12,571 bases of DNA from Candidatus Stahliibacteriota bacterium (GCA_030670165.1 DAOVCF010000038.1:1-12571), one strand, 5' to 3'; counted from the stretch's first letter, positions 5,225-12,571 are shown. The notes: generated by a model from the sequence alone, not told the origin. Numbers and translations: made by a program.

Positions 5225-6440
5225 CCCTATGCTCCTTTTGTCCTTTAAACCTTGGGTCCCCGCGGACAAAAGATCGCACTATCGGAACCTGACTGTCTTT
5301 TTTCACAATCCCTCTACGGATACGCACCTCCTGGTAGTAGTCTTCTACCATACCGGCAATCCGCTTCCAGGAGTAACCAAGAGCCTTCCTGCGCCCCGCT
5401 TTTCCTACCCTCTTCCAATCCTTTCGCCTCCTTGCCAGCTCCAGTATCCCTCTAGCAAGGTCTGCGTGATCGCGGGGCTTGACAAATATTCCCTCCTTCT
5501 CGCTCATAACGTACCGGAACGCCGGGATGTAGGTCGCTACCACTGGTTTGGCGCAACCCATCGCCTCAAGAAGGGTAATGCCGAAGCTCTCCGCCCCGAT
5601 GGAAGGAGTGATGGACAAATCGCACCAACGGTAATACTCCGCACGCAGAGCACCCGTTATCTCACCTGCGAAGATTATAGAATCCTTGACTTCGGGAGCG
5701 ATGAATCGGTTGTAATAGGGTCTCATCGGCCCTCCGCCAACCACCACGAGTTTTACGTCAGGGATCAGGCGTTTGATTATCGACATCGCCCCAAGCAAAT
5801 GTTTCAGCCCTTTCTTGGGCTCAAACCGGCCCATGAAGAGGAGTTTGAGTGAGGAAGGCGGGAGCTCGTCTGCGAGAGCACTTCTGCCTGGGGAAAAAAC
5901 ATCGGTGTCCACCCCGTTGGGGATGATCCTATAATCCCCGGGGAAGAAACAGGACATGGTATCTTTAGCTACAGGAGAGACCGCGATTAGGCCGTCGTAG
6001 TAGCGGAAGAATTGCCTGTGCAAGGGCTGCTTGAAGATACGGTAAAGAGAGGACGGATCGTGCCCGGCGTGAAAGGTTCCCACCACGATGGTTCTGGGTT
6101 TGTCGTTGCGGGAGTAGTGCAGCACTGCCATGGAAAGCATGGGGGCCAAAGAGCCGTGCACGTGGATCACGTCGTAATGATTGTAACGGATGAGCTTTTT
6201 GATTCGTCCCCAGATACCCACCCCCGCGGTGATGCGGGAAAAGCTTTTATTGATAGGAAGAACCACTCCCCTGCCTATACGCACCGAAGGGACATCCTCA
6301 GGTACTTTGCCTGGGATACGCGATGTAAGGACCTCTACCTCGTGCCCCTTTTTTATAAGCTCCCTTGAGAGGCAGTACACGTGTTCACTTACCCCCCCCA
6401 CATGGGGGAAATAGTGTTCACTGACCTCTAGAACCCTCAA
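5208..6440 (-). CDS. GT4-family glycosyltransferase, PimA-like
   Basis: A 410-residue protein with GT-B architecture. The N-terminal acceptor domain starts MRVLEVSEHYFPHVGGVSEH, with the glycine-rich GG-V loop at 15-17, and includes VIHVHGSLAPMLSMAVLHY (91-109). The C-terminal nucleotide-sugar domain has IPNGVDTDVF (173-182), LFMGRFEPKKGL (201-212), VVVGGGP (232-238) and the E-x7-E signature at E284 and E292 (ESFGITLLE). The first half resembles phosphatidylinositol mannosyltransferase PimA, but the sugar and acceptor are unknown; a retaining transferase of lipid or envelope glycans is likely. The start is TTG 6440; AGAAGGG lies 9 nt upstream and residue 1 matches the usual family start. It lies 14 bp after the aminotransferase stop and overlaps the deacetylase start, suggesting co-translation and work on the same glycan. 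Confidence 0.9.
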   Translation of the reverse strand: MRVLEVSEHYFPHVGGVSEHVYCLSRELIKKGHEVEVLTSRIPGKVPEDVPSVRIGRGVVLPINKSFSRITAGVGIWGRIKKLIRYNHYDVIHVHGSLAPMLSMAVLHYSRNDKPRTIVVGTFHAGHDPSSLYRIFKQPLHRQFFRYYDGLIAVSPVAKDTMSCFFPGDYRIIPNGVDTDVFSPGRSALADELPPSSLKLLFMGRFEPKKGLKHLLGAMSIIKRLIPDVKLVVVGGGPMRPYYNRFIAPEVKDSIIFAGEITGALRAEYYRWCDLSITPSIGAESFGITLLEAMGCAKPVVATYIPAFRYVMSEKEGIFVKPRDHADLARGILELARRRKDWKRVGKAGRRKALGYSWKRIAGMVEDYYQEVRIRRGIVKKDSQVPIVRSFVRGDPRFKGQKEHRVVYHT

Positions 6441-6449
6441 TCGGAATGA

Positions 6450-6464
6450 CCCTTCTAGGAAGGG
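6450..6464 (-). other. Short perfect hairpin containing the aminotransferase stop codon
   Basis: CCCTTC (6464-6459 on the minus strand) and GAAGGG (6455-6450) form a 6-bp stem with a 3-nt loop. The TAG stop of the aminotransferase (6457-6455) begins in the loop and runs into the 3' arm. That arm also carries the AGAAGGG that would serve as Shine-Dalgarno of the glycosyltransferase, so the hairpin would mask it until a ribosome reaches the stop. There is no T-run, so it is not a terminator. Confidence 0.5.
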
Positions 6465-7642
6465 TAGTCTTTTAGGGCCTGGGCCAGGAGCGCTATTGCA
6501 TCGCGCAGGGCGGCTTCTTTTAGAACGTACGCGATACGCACCTCGTTGCGGCCCGCGTCTGGCGAGGCGTAGAAACCAGCTGCCGGAGCGACCATGACCG
6601 TCTTTTTATCCTTGGAGAAATCGGTCAAAAGCCAGGCCGCGAACCTTTCCGTATCGTCCACAGGCAGACGCACCACGGTATAAAATGCACCCTCGGGCGT
6701 TGGGGCTACCACCCCTGGGATAGCTGAGAGCTCTTCGATAAGCGCCTTGCGTCTGCGGTCGTAGGTGACGATCATCGGCTTCATGAAGCGGGGCATGTTC
6801 TTAAAACATGCCACCGCACCGTACTGTTCCACGGTAGGCGGACACAGCCTCGCCTGGGCGAACTTGAGCATCGCACCCATGAGCTCGCGGTTGCGGCTTA
6901 CCACAAAACCGATCCGGGCACCGCATGCAGAGAAACGCTTGGATATGGAATCTGTAACTATCACCCTGTCCTCTACACCGGGCAGGGTCAAAGCAGAGGT
7001 ATGCTCGCGGCCGTCGTAGATAAACTCACGGTAGACCTCGTCTGAGATAAGGTAGAGGTTGTTTTTCTTGGCGATCTTTGCGAGAACGAACATCTCTTCC
7101 TTTGTAAGGACGGTGCCAGTTGGGTTGTTAGGGGTACATATGAGGATGGCCTTGGTCTTTCTGCTGATGTGTTTTTCGATCTCCTTCTGAGTGGGTAACC
7201 GGAAGCCCTGCTCTACCGAGAGCTTTATCGGGACCAACCTGACCCCAGCGGCTGCCGCAAAGCCGTTGTAGTTCGTGTAGAAAGGCTCGAACACGATGAC
7301 CTCATCGTCCGGATCGGTGGTGGCCCAGAAGGCGAAAAGCACCGCCTCGGAGCCGCCGGTGGTGATCCACACCTCGTCGAGGTCTATATCGATCCCGCAG
7401 CTTGCAAGGTAGTCAACCACAGCCAGGCGCAGCTGGACGATGCCGCCTGAGGGCCCGTAGGCCAATACCGGCTCGGTGAACCTGTGCACCGCCTCGAAGA
7501 ACTCGGTTGGGGTAGGGATGTCCGGCTGCCCGATATTTAAGTGGTAAATCTTGATGCCGGCTTTCTTTGCCTCATCCGCCAAAGGGGCGAGCTTGCGGAT
7601 CGGAGAAGCAGGCATCATAACGCCCCTGCGTGATACATCCAT
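6455..7642 (-). CDS. Pyridoxal-phosphate aminotransferase, class I/II (aspartate aminotransferase-like)
   Basis: A 395-residue fold-type I enzyme of usual length. Visible landmarks are LNIGQPDIPTP (35-45), AYGPSGG (61-67), TTGGSEA (94-100), the TPNNPTGTV stretch (170-178, asparagine contacting PLP), SDEVYREF (200-207, aspartate to the pyridine nitrogen), SISKRFSACGARIG (232-245, with Schiff-base lysine K235) and NEVRIAYV near the C-terminus (arginine expected to bind the alpha-carboxylate). It should transfer an amino group between an amino acid and a 2-oxo acid in the cytoplasm. The SISKR-x-SACGARIG version differs from the commoner SFSK form, and the substrate cannot be fixed from sequence alone. 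ATG 7642 has a perfect AGGAGG 4 nt upstream. That AGGAGG also encodes the last two arginines of the M16 gene, whose stop is 1 nt from this ATG, so the two are translationally coupled. Confidence 0.92.
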   Translation of the reverse strand: MDVSRRGVMMPASPIRKLAPLADEAKKAGIKIYHLNIGQPDIPTPTEFFEAVHRFTEPVLAYGPSGGIVQLRLAVVDYLASCGIDIDLDEVWITTGGSEAVLFAFWATTDPDDEVIVFEPFYTNYNGFAAAAGVRLVPIKLSVEQGFRLPTQKEIEKHISRKTKAILICTPNNPTGTVLTKEEMFVLAKIAKKNNLYLISDEVYREFIYDGREHTSALTLPGVEDRVIVTDSISKRFSACGARIGFVVSRNRELMGAMLKFAQARLCPPTVEQYGAVACFKNMPRFMKPMIVTYDRRRKALIEELSAIPGVVAPTPEGAFYTVVRLPVDDTERFAAWLLTDFSKDKKTVMVAPAAGFYASPDAGRNEVRIAYVLKEAALRDAIALLAQALKDYPS

Positions 7643-7652
7643 CTTACCTCCT
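7643..7652 (-). promoter_or_regulatory. Shine-Dalgarno of the aminotransferase, shared with the M16 C-terminal codons
   Basis: AGGAGG (7652-7647) is read as Arg-Arg of the M16 peptidase, followed by its stop TAA (7646-7644), one G, then ATG (7642-7640). A ribosome ending the peptidase covers the next start, a layout typical of termination-reinitiation coupling. Confidence 0.8.
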
Positions 7653-8912
7653 GGTTAGAGGATTGGTGTCGCGTTCCGTAATCGGGCCGACAAAACTCGT
7701 ATGAAAGGGCTTTGAATCAAAAAGCCTGCGCGCCACATCCAGCACCTCGTCCTCTGTAACCTTCTCGAAGGCCTCAAGGGTCTCGGTGATGGTGCGGAAG
7801 CGCTGCGCTGAAAGCTTCCAGTGCCCCAACCGCATCATACGGTGGGAGAGACTCTCCATGCTCAAAAGCAGCGAACTCTTGGTAAGGGTCTTGGCCACAT
7901 CGAGCTCGCCCTTATTCAGCCCCTTCCTTTTAAGGCGCGAAAGTTCCTGCTCCACGGCCCGGAACACCCTGCCAAGCTTGCTTTTCCCGGTGATAAAGTA
8001 TAATCCGGCAATCCCGCAGTCCTCGAAAAGCTCAAGGAACGATGAGACGGTGTAGACAAGACCTTTGTCTTCCCGCAGGAGTGAAAAGAGCCGCGAGCTC
8101 ATCCCACCTCCCAGAAGGGTGGCAAGCAGGGCGAGTGGAAAGCGTTCATCCGAGTTGGTTCCCACCGTTTGCGTACCCATGACCGCATGTACCTGGGTGA
8201 GATCCTTGCGGGTATGAACCATACTTAGTGGTGCGGATTTCTCCGCGGGCTGGGGACGTGGTTTGCGCTCGCCGCGGGCAAGCCTACTGCCTCGGGGCAG
8301 AAGCTCGATCAACTCATCCTCCTCAACGTCGCCAACCGCCACGAGGATAGAATCGGCCAGCGTATATTTCTTTCGATAGACCTCCATAAGACGTTCCCTG
8401 CCGATACCAGAAAGGATTTTGCGCCTGCCGATCACAGGATACCCAAGAGGGTGCGGGGCAAAACAGGCCTCAAAGAAGCGGTCGAAGACCGTATCCTGAG
8501 GGTCTTCTTCTACCGAGCGCATCTCCTCGTAGATAACCCGCTTCTCCTTGCGCAGCTCCCCGGCGTCGAAGACGGAGGAGCCGAGCATCTCAAACAGGAG
8601 TTTCAAAAGCGGCTTCATCGAGTCGGCAAGGCAGCGAACGGTTATACCGGTGATCTCCTTCGCGGTAAACCCGTCGCTTATTCCGCCGAGTCGCTCGATA
8701 GCGGCAAGGATTTCCTTGGAGGAACGCTTCGAGGTCCCCTTAAAGAGCATATGCTCGATAAGGTGACTTGTGCCGTTGGTCTTTGCATCCTCGTCACGCG
8801 AGCCTTGCCTGAAGAAAACCCCCAATGCCACCGAGTGGAAGCCGGGGATTCGCTCAGTGACGACGCGGAGGCCGCTCGGAATCAGGCTTTCTCGGATGGC
8901 TTCGCCGGTCAT
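7644..8912 (-). CDS. M16 family zinc metallopeptidase (processing-peptidase-like)
   Basis: Predicted 422 residues from ATG 8912 (MTGEAIRESLIPSGLRVVTE), the usual length of single-unit M16B peptidases. GGGGGAG lies 9 nt upstream. A start at ATG 8981 would add 23 residues and overlap pnp more. The inverted zinc site HLIEH is at 50-54, with the third ligand glutamate expected in VIYEEM near 130, at the family's normal distance of about 75 residues. The second half (from about residue 215) has the usual non-catalytic domain with LLGGGMSSRLFSLLREDKGLVY. M16B enzymes cut unfolded peptides or presequences inside a chamber, often as dimers; the substrate is unknown. The GGISDGFTAKE segment (76-86) departs from the more common N-A-x-T-s-x-E pattern. 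M16 genes close to pnp are known from Bacillus (mlpA/ymxG). The start lies inside the 3' end of pnp (59-bp overlap). Confidence 0.92.
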   Translation of the reverse strand: MTGEAIRESLIPSGLRVVTERIPGFHSVALGVFFRQGSRDEDAKTNGTSHLIEHMLFKGTSKRSSKEILAAIERLGGISDGFTAKEITGITVRCLADSMKPLLKLLFEMLGSSVFDAGELRKEKRVIYEEMRSVEEDPQDTVFDRFFEACFAPHPLGYPVIGRRKILSGIGRERLMEVYRKKYTLADSILVAVGDVEEDELIELLPRGSRLARGERKPRPQPAEKSAPLSMVHTRKDLTQVHAVMGTQTVGTNSDERFPLALLATLLGGGMSSRLFSLLREDKGLVYTVSSFLELFEDCGIAGLYFITGKSKLGRVFRAVEQELSRLKRKGLNKGELDVAKTLTKSSLLLSMESLSHRMMRLGHWKLSAQRFRTITETLEAFEKVTEDEVLDVARRLFDSKPFHTSFVGPITERDTNPLTRR

Positions 8913-11040
8913 CACGTCTTTCTCCCCCGCGGGAACCGCCCCTGTCCCGGGAGCTTCGAGGCCGATCCTTCGTTGGGTCAAGATTAGTCGTCAGATCCAC
9001 CCTGCCCTGCTCGTCAATCCCCTTGACTCGAACCTTTATTTTATCGCCCATCTTAACCACGTCCTCCACTCGTTCCACGCGATGCGGCGCAAGGTTGGAG
9101 ATGTGAACCAGGCCGTCCTTGCCGCGGAAGAGCTCTACGAAAGCGCCGAAGTTGGTGATGCGAACAACCGTGCCTTCGTATATCTGACCGACCTCTACCT
9201 CTCGGATAATTTCCTTAACCTGTTCGAGTGCGGCCTTGACCCCTTCAAGCTTGTGCCCCGCTATGATTACGGTCGAGGTCTCGTCGTCTATGTCTATGGT
9301 TGTGTCGGTCTCCTCGGTGATCTTGCGAATCACCTTGCCTCCCGGACCTATAACCTCGCCTATCTTGTCGTGCGGGATCACGAGCGTTGCGATCCGAGGG
9401 GCGAACTCGCTGAGCTCGCTGCGGGAAGCAGAAATAGTCTTATCCATAACGTCCAGGATATGCATCCGGGCCGTGGTGGCCTTTTCGATCGCCTCAGCAA
9501 GGATGTCGACGGAGACGCCTGTAAGCTTGAGGTCGAGCTGGATGCCGGTGATGCCGTCACGGGTTCCGGCCACCTTGAAGTCTATGTCTCCGTAGTGATC
9601 CTCGTCTCCGAGGATGTCCGTAAGGATCACGTAGCCTGTGGATTCGAGGACGAGTCCCATTGCGATGCCTGCAACGGCCTTGCGCATGGGGACCCCTGCA
9701 TCGAAAAGGGCAAGCGACGCGCCGCACACCGAGGCCATCGAGCTTGAGCCGTTGCTTTCAAGGATGTGAGAGTTGATGCGGATGGTGTATGGGAACTCCT
9801 CTTCCTTGGGGGCAAGCACCCTGACCGACTTTTCAGCCAGAGCACCGTGACCTATCTCGCGCCTGCCAGGACCGCGCAGGAAGCGAACCTCGCCTACCGA
9901 GAAGGGAGGAAAATCGTAATGCAGCATGAACGACTTCCACGCGTCCCCCTCCACATCGTCGACCCGCTGCTCATCGCTCTTGGTGCCCAGGGTAACCGCC
10001 GCCAAAGCCTGGGTTTGACCGCGTGTAAACAGTGCGGAGCCGTGGGTACGCGGAAGAACCCCCACCTGGCAAGAGATGGGTCGGACTTCATCCATACCTC
10101 GGCCATCAAGCCGCTTACCTGCAAGTACTCGATCGCGCACGTCACGCTCGATAAGCTTGTCCAGCACCGCAAGGATTATCCTCTCTGAGTCCGGAAACTC
10201 CTCTGCAAGCGCTTCCAGTATCTCCTCCCCGAGCTCCTTGTGGGCGCGGGAGCGTTCCTGCTTCTCGCGAATATCATCACAGACAGGGAGCTTTGCAGAC
10301 GCTAAAGATTTAACCCTCTCTGTGATCTCAGCCGGCGCGCCTTCATCTTCAAAGTCCTTCTTTGGTTTGCCCGCCTTTGCGGCAAGCTCGCGCTGCATCT
10401 GAATCAGTGGCTTGCAAAGCTCGATCCCCTTGCGCATCGCCTCCACAACCGTCTCGTTATGGACCTCATTCGCCTCGCACTCGGTTATGTTGATCGTTGA
10501 ACCGTTTGAAACCACGAGCATGTTGAAATCGCACTCGTCCAACTGGGCAATGGTAGGGTTAACTATAAACTCGCCGTCTTTGCGTCCTATACGCACCGCG
10601 GCGATGGGTCCGTCAAAGGGAAGCTCCGAAAGCATGAGTGCGGCTGAGGCTCCAGTAATCGCCATGGGATCAGGTTGGTTCTGCCCGTCGTGTGAGAGAA
10701 GGAACCCTATGATTTGAATCTCATGGTTGAAATCGGCTGGGAAGAGCGGCCGGATGGGTCTATCTATCATCCGGCTGATGAGAATCTCACGCTCGCGCGG
10801 CCGCCCTTCGCGCTTAAAAAACCCCCCTGGGATCTTGCCCGCCGCGGAGTAGTACTCGCGGTAGTCAACGGTCAAGGGCAGGAACCCGAAACTCTGTGCC
10901 TGCTCCTCCTTGTAACATGCGGTCAAAAGTAAAACGGTGTCGCCGTACTGGATGCGTACCGCACCGCTGGCCTGCTTGGCCAGATCGCCAGCCTCAATTA
11001 AAAGCCGCCGACCGCCTATATCGGTCTCTACTCCTTCCAT
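8854..11040 (-). CDS. pnp: Polyribonucleotide nucleotidyltransferase (PNPase)
   Basis: A 728-residue protein of normal length. PNPase degrades RNA 3' to 5' using phosphate and can add tails in reverse, as a cytoplasmic trimer. The order of domains is: RNase PH 1 (about 10-140, with IQYGDTVLL and REILISRMIDRP), a helical linker (about 230-300), RNase PH 2 (about 303-540, with KRLDGR, RTHGSALFTRGQTQ, GPGRREIGHG and the catalytic aspartates in LGDEDHYGDIDFKVAGT near 480), a KH domain (about 550-610, GPGG loop near 563) and an S1 domain (about 617-685, with EGTVVRITNFGAFVEL). It ends in an Arg/Ser/Asp-rich disordered tail of about 40 residues (SRDRGGSRGGERRDDRR), as in many PNPases. ATG 11040 lies 2 nt after the rpsO stop and lacks a strong Shine-Dalgarno, so it is probably coupled to rpsO translation. 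All core catalytic motifs look intact. Confidence 0.98.
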   Translation of the reverse strand: MEGVETDIGGRRLLIEAGDLAKQASGAVRIQYGDTVLLLTACYKEEQAQSFGFLPLTVDYREYYSAAGKIPGGFFKREGRPREREILISRMIDRPIRPLFPADFNHEIQIIGFLLSHDGQNQPDPMAITGASAALMLSELPFDGPIAAVRIGRKDGEFIVNPTIAQLDECDFNMLVVSNGSTINITECEANEVHNETVVEAMRKGIELCKPLIQMQRELAAKAGKPKKDFEDEGAPAEITERVKSLASAKLPVCDDIREKQERSRAHKELGEEILEALAEEFPDSERIILAVLDKLIERDVRDRVLAGKRLDGRGMDEVRPISCQVGVLPRTHGSALFTRGQTQALAAVTLGTKSDEQRVDDVEGDAWKSFMLHYDFPPFSVGEVRFLRGPGRREIGHGALAEKSVRVLAPKEEEFPYTIRINSHILESNGSSSMASVCGASLALFDAGVPMRKAVAGIAMGLVLESTGYVILTDILGDEDHYGDIDFKVAGTRDGITGIQLDLKLTGVSVDILAEAIEKATTARMHILDVMDKTISASRSELSEFAPRIATLVIPHDKIGEVIGPGGKVIRKITEETDTTIDIDDETSTVIIAGHKLEGVKAALEQVKEIIREVEVGQIYEGTVVRITNFGAFVELFRGKDGLVHISNLAPHRVERVEDVVKMGDKIKVRVKGIDEQGRVDLTTNLDPTKDRPRSSRDRGGSRGGERRDDRRSHPRKPDSERPPRRH

Positions 11041-11042
11041 CT

Positions 11043-11312
11043 CTAACCGCGCAGCCCGAGCTTCTTTACAAGGGCGTAGTAGGTATCCCGATCCCTCTTG
11101 TAAAGGTAGTTGAGGTGCTTGCGGCGCAGGTTGACCATCTTGATCAGCCCGCGGCGGGAGTGGTGATCCTTATAGTGTTGCTTAAGATGCTCGGAAAGAA
11201 GCTCGATTCGCTTGGTAAGGATCGCCACCTGCACATCGGATGAACCCGTGTCAGACTTATGGTGCTGAAACTTTTCTATCAGTTCACGTTTTCGTTCTTT
11301 CTCTAACGTCAT
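11043..11312 (-). CDS. rpsO: 30S ribosomal protein S15
   Basis: Exactly 89 residues, the standard S15 length. The sequence matches the family: KFQHHKSDTGSSDVQVAILTKRI, then LSEHLKQHYKDHHSRRGL, then MVNLRRKHLNYLYKRD. S15 is a primary binder of the 16S rRNA central domain and helps form the 30S platform. ATG 11312 is preceded by GGAGG with 7-nt spacing and by a sigma70-type promoter. rpsO followed at once by pnp is one of the most conserved bacterial gene pairs. This gene is probably the first of the co-transcribed string. Confidence 0.98.
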   Translation of the reverse strand: MTLEKERKRELIEKFQHHKSDTGSSDVQVAILTKRIELLSEHLKQHYKDHHSRRGLIKMVNLRRKHLNYLYKRDRDTYYALVKKLGLRG

Positions 11313-11339
11313 CTTTCTTCTTCCTCCATTAATCTCCGT

Positions 11340-11367
11340 ATTCTACCTTGGTAGGGACATTTGTCAA
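11340..11367 (-). promoter_or_regulatory. Sigma70-type promoter of the rpsO-pnp operon
   Basis: On the minus strand: a perfect TTGACA (11367-11362), a 16-nt spacer, then TAGAAT (11345-11340, 5 of 6 matches), leaving a leader of about 20 nt before ATG 11312 that includes the GGAGG. It begins 16 bp past the stop of the upstream FN3-domain gene; no terminator separates the two, so read-through is also possible. Confidence 0.7.
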
Positions 11368-11383
11368 CCGCTGACACAAAGAT

Positions 11384-12571
11384 CTATACGCGAACCTGAA
11401 CCTGCGTGCTGAGTTCGCTCTCGGAGCCGTCGGCAGAAATGGTTGAGACCGCAAAGACAAACTCGCCTTCGCTCGCGCTCTCTAGACGAAAAGACGGCCT
11501 GCCAAGAGGTGCGGCTGTAAGACGTGCCCACTGGCTGCCTTCACGTTTATATACGTGGTAAGATGGCTGATCCGGCTGATCGAACCAGGCAAGAAAGATA
11601 GTGCGGCCCGCAACGTGGGCAGCAATGCCTGATGGTGGTTTAAGTGGAAAAGAAGGCTTCGGGCTCAAAGAAAGGGTCTGGTTCACCTCCTGTCTGACCA
11701 GCTCACGAAGCTCGTCTCTCAGACGCGCGATGATCTCTTCAACCGGAAGTGCTGTGGGTTCTTTGAGTATCCTTTCTCCAGGTTCATCAACCCCGACCTC
11801 TGCAGGTTTGACCTCGGGTTCGATATCTCTAGGCTTTTCGGCTGCAGCGACCTCAGCGGTTGGAATCTCCACTGCCACGCCTTCAAGGAACCTGCGGCCT
11901 TTAGAAATCAACTCGGCGCATATCTTGTTGTGCTCGGCCAGAATGCCGCCAGGCAAGCCCTGAATCCCAAGTCTTTGCTCAAGGTAGGATTTCGCCTTCT
12001 CCAATAACTCTATCCGAGGTTCATCGAACGAAGCACCTTGCGAGGCAAAGAACTCCCGCATCATTCCCCTTATGCGGGTCTCAAACCTTCCCTGAAGCGC
12101 TGCGGCGGACTCGGTCCCCGCGCCTTCCGGGGCAAGGCTCTTACGATGGGTTGCAACGAAGCACTCTATAATCCCGTCACGTGCATCCTCGGGACTAAGC
12201 CTGTCGAGCGCCAGACGCTCCCGCAGTGAGGCCTCGAACGGACTTTCCGTGATCGCATCGCCTGCCCTCTCGTCCAGAGTCGCGGCAATCTCCTGGGTCA
12301 GCGCATCGGTGAAAGACGCCTCTGCACTCTCGACTCCAGCCGGGGCAGCAGCCTCGGTAAAATCCTCGGCTTGGGCTGGTGCCGCTTCAGGACCCTCCTT
12401 CTCAAATACCGACTCGCCGGCCTTCTCCAGAAGAATCTCACAGACCATATCGTGCGTTTCGTTTATCTCAGGGGGCAACTCGGTAAAGCGGAGCTTGAGA
12501 TCCATCGTGTGCCTGATGCTGCGCAGCTCGCTGATCGAGGGGGCCTGGAAATCGCCACCGCGTTCGGCAAA
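11384..12571 (-). CDS. Protein of unknown function with C-terminal fibronectin type III-like domain (N-terminus outside window)
   Basis: 395 codons are visible. The frame has no stop between ATG 12505 and the window edge (it reads FAERGGDFQAPSISELRSIRHT before that Met) and ATG 12505 has no Shine-Dalgarno, so the gene probably starts outside. Three zones follow. The first half is rich in Ala, Glu and Asp, with helical stretches interrupted by low-complexity linkers (EAAPAQAEDFTEAAAPAG). The middle is helical (FETRIRGMMREFF, ELLEKAKSYLEQRLG, IIARLRDELRELVRQEV), perhaps coiled-coil. The last 85 or so residues look like one FN3 domain: PPSGIAAHVAGRTIFLAW, SYHVYKREGSQWARL, FVFAVSTISADGSESELST. 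No signal peptide or membrane segment is visible in this part. I do not recognise a family. Its place just before rpsO may be incidental. Confidence 0.75.
   Translation of the reverse strand, partial: FAERGGDFQAPSISELRSIRHTMDLKLRFTELPPEINETHDMVCEILLEKAGESVFEKEGPEAAPAQAEDFTEAAAPAGVESAEASFTDALTQEIAATLDERAGDAITESPFEASLRERLALDRLSPEDARDGIIECFVATHRKSLAPEGAGTESAAALQGRFETRIRGMMREFFASQGASFDEPRIELLEKAKSYLEQRLGIQGLPGGILAEHNKICAELISKGRRFLEGVAVEIPTAEVAAAEKPRDIEPEVKPAEVGVDEPGERILKEPTALPVEEIIARLRDELRELVRQEVNQTLSLSPKPSFPLKPPSGIAAHVAGRTIFLAWFDQPDQPSYHVYKREGSQWARLTAAPLGRPSFRLESASEGEFVFAVSTISADGSESELSTQVQVRV

Noticed and set aside
4643..5248. A 201-codon plus-strand frame opposite the deacetylase gene
   Set aside because: The minus strand carries the NodB motifs; the opposite frame shows no motif or signal.
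8770..9747. A 325-codon open frame on the plus strand antisense to pnp and the M16 gene
   Set aside because: Both minus-strand genes show complete family motifs. The antisense frame has no recognisable domains and is a codon-bias shadow.
12503..12505. ATG 12505 as the start of the FN3-domain protein
   Set aside because: No Shine-Dalgarno upstream and the frame is open to the window edge, so the gene probably begins outside.

Overview
The window is bacterial, densely coded chromosomal DNA of medium-to-high GC. It carries housekeeping genes (rpsO, pnp) beside secreted beta-propeller proteins, one of which ends in a domain resembling the FlgD / type IX secretion (T9SS type A) sorting domain. 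That mix fits an uncultivated lineage near the FCB superphylum (for example candidate division WOR-3 or a relative). This placement is inference from gene content; nothing in the window names a species.

Left part (1-2066). Two minus-strand genes for exported proteins are followed by a 295-bp intergenic region. The first is a PQQ-type beta-propeller membrane or secreted protein whose C-terminus lies beyond base 1. The second is a lipoprotein pairing a Gmad2-like Ig domain with an NTF2-like domain; its sigma70-type promoter sits so close to the ATG that the mRNA should be leaderless. The intergenic region holds, on the plus strand, several nested stems ending in a strong intrinsic terminator. 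The 5' arm of the terminator can instead pair with an upstream segment, like a terminator/antiterminator switch.

Middle (2055-4435). A plus-strand gene encodes a seven-bladed FG-GAP/VCBS propeller with seven Ca-binding-type loops and the C-terminal sorting-like domain. Its best Shine-Dalgarno points to an ATC codon rather than a normal start. It converges on a small minus-strand membrane-protein gene. The 216 bp between that gene's start and 4436 contain an 8-G tract and a weak promoter; I see no gene or terminator there.

Right part (4436-12571, all minus strand; transcription order is right to left). An FN3-containing protein of unknown function is cut by the window edge. Then comes a tightly packed gene string: rpsO, pnp, an M16 zinc peptidase, a class I/II PLP aminotransferase, a GT4 glycosyltransferase and a NodB-type polysaccharide deacetylase. 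Gaps are 15 bp or less, or the genes overlap. A good promoter precedes rpsO. The core order resembles the rpsO-pnpA-ylxY(deacetylase)-mlpA(M16) cluster of Bacillus, here with an aminotransferase and a glycosyltransferase inserted. The string joins translation and RNA decay (S15, PNPase), proteolysis, amino-acid metabolism and envelope glycan synthesis or modification.

I found no tRNA, rRNA, CRISPR, insertion sequence or phage gene. The strongest candidates for something undescribed are the structured RNA region at 1812-1947 and the repeat-encoded N-terminal extension at 763-894.
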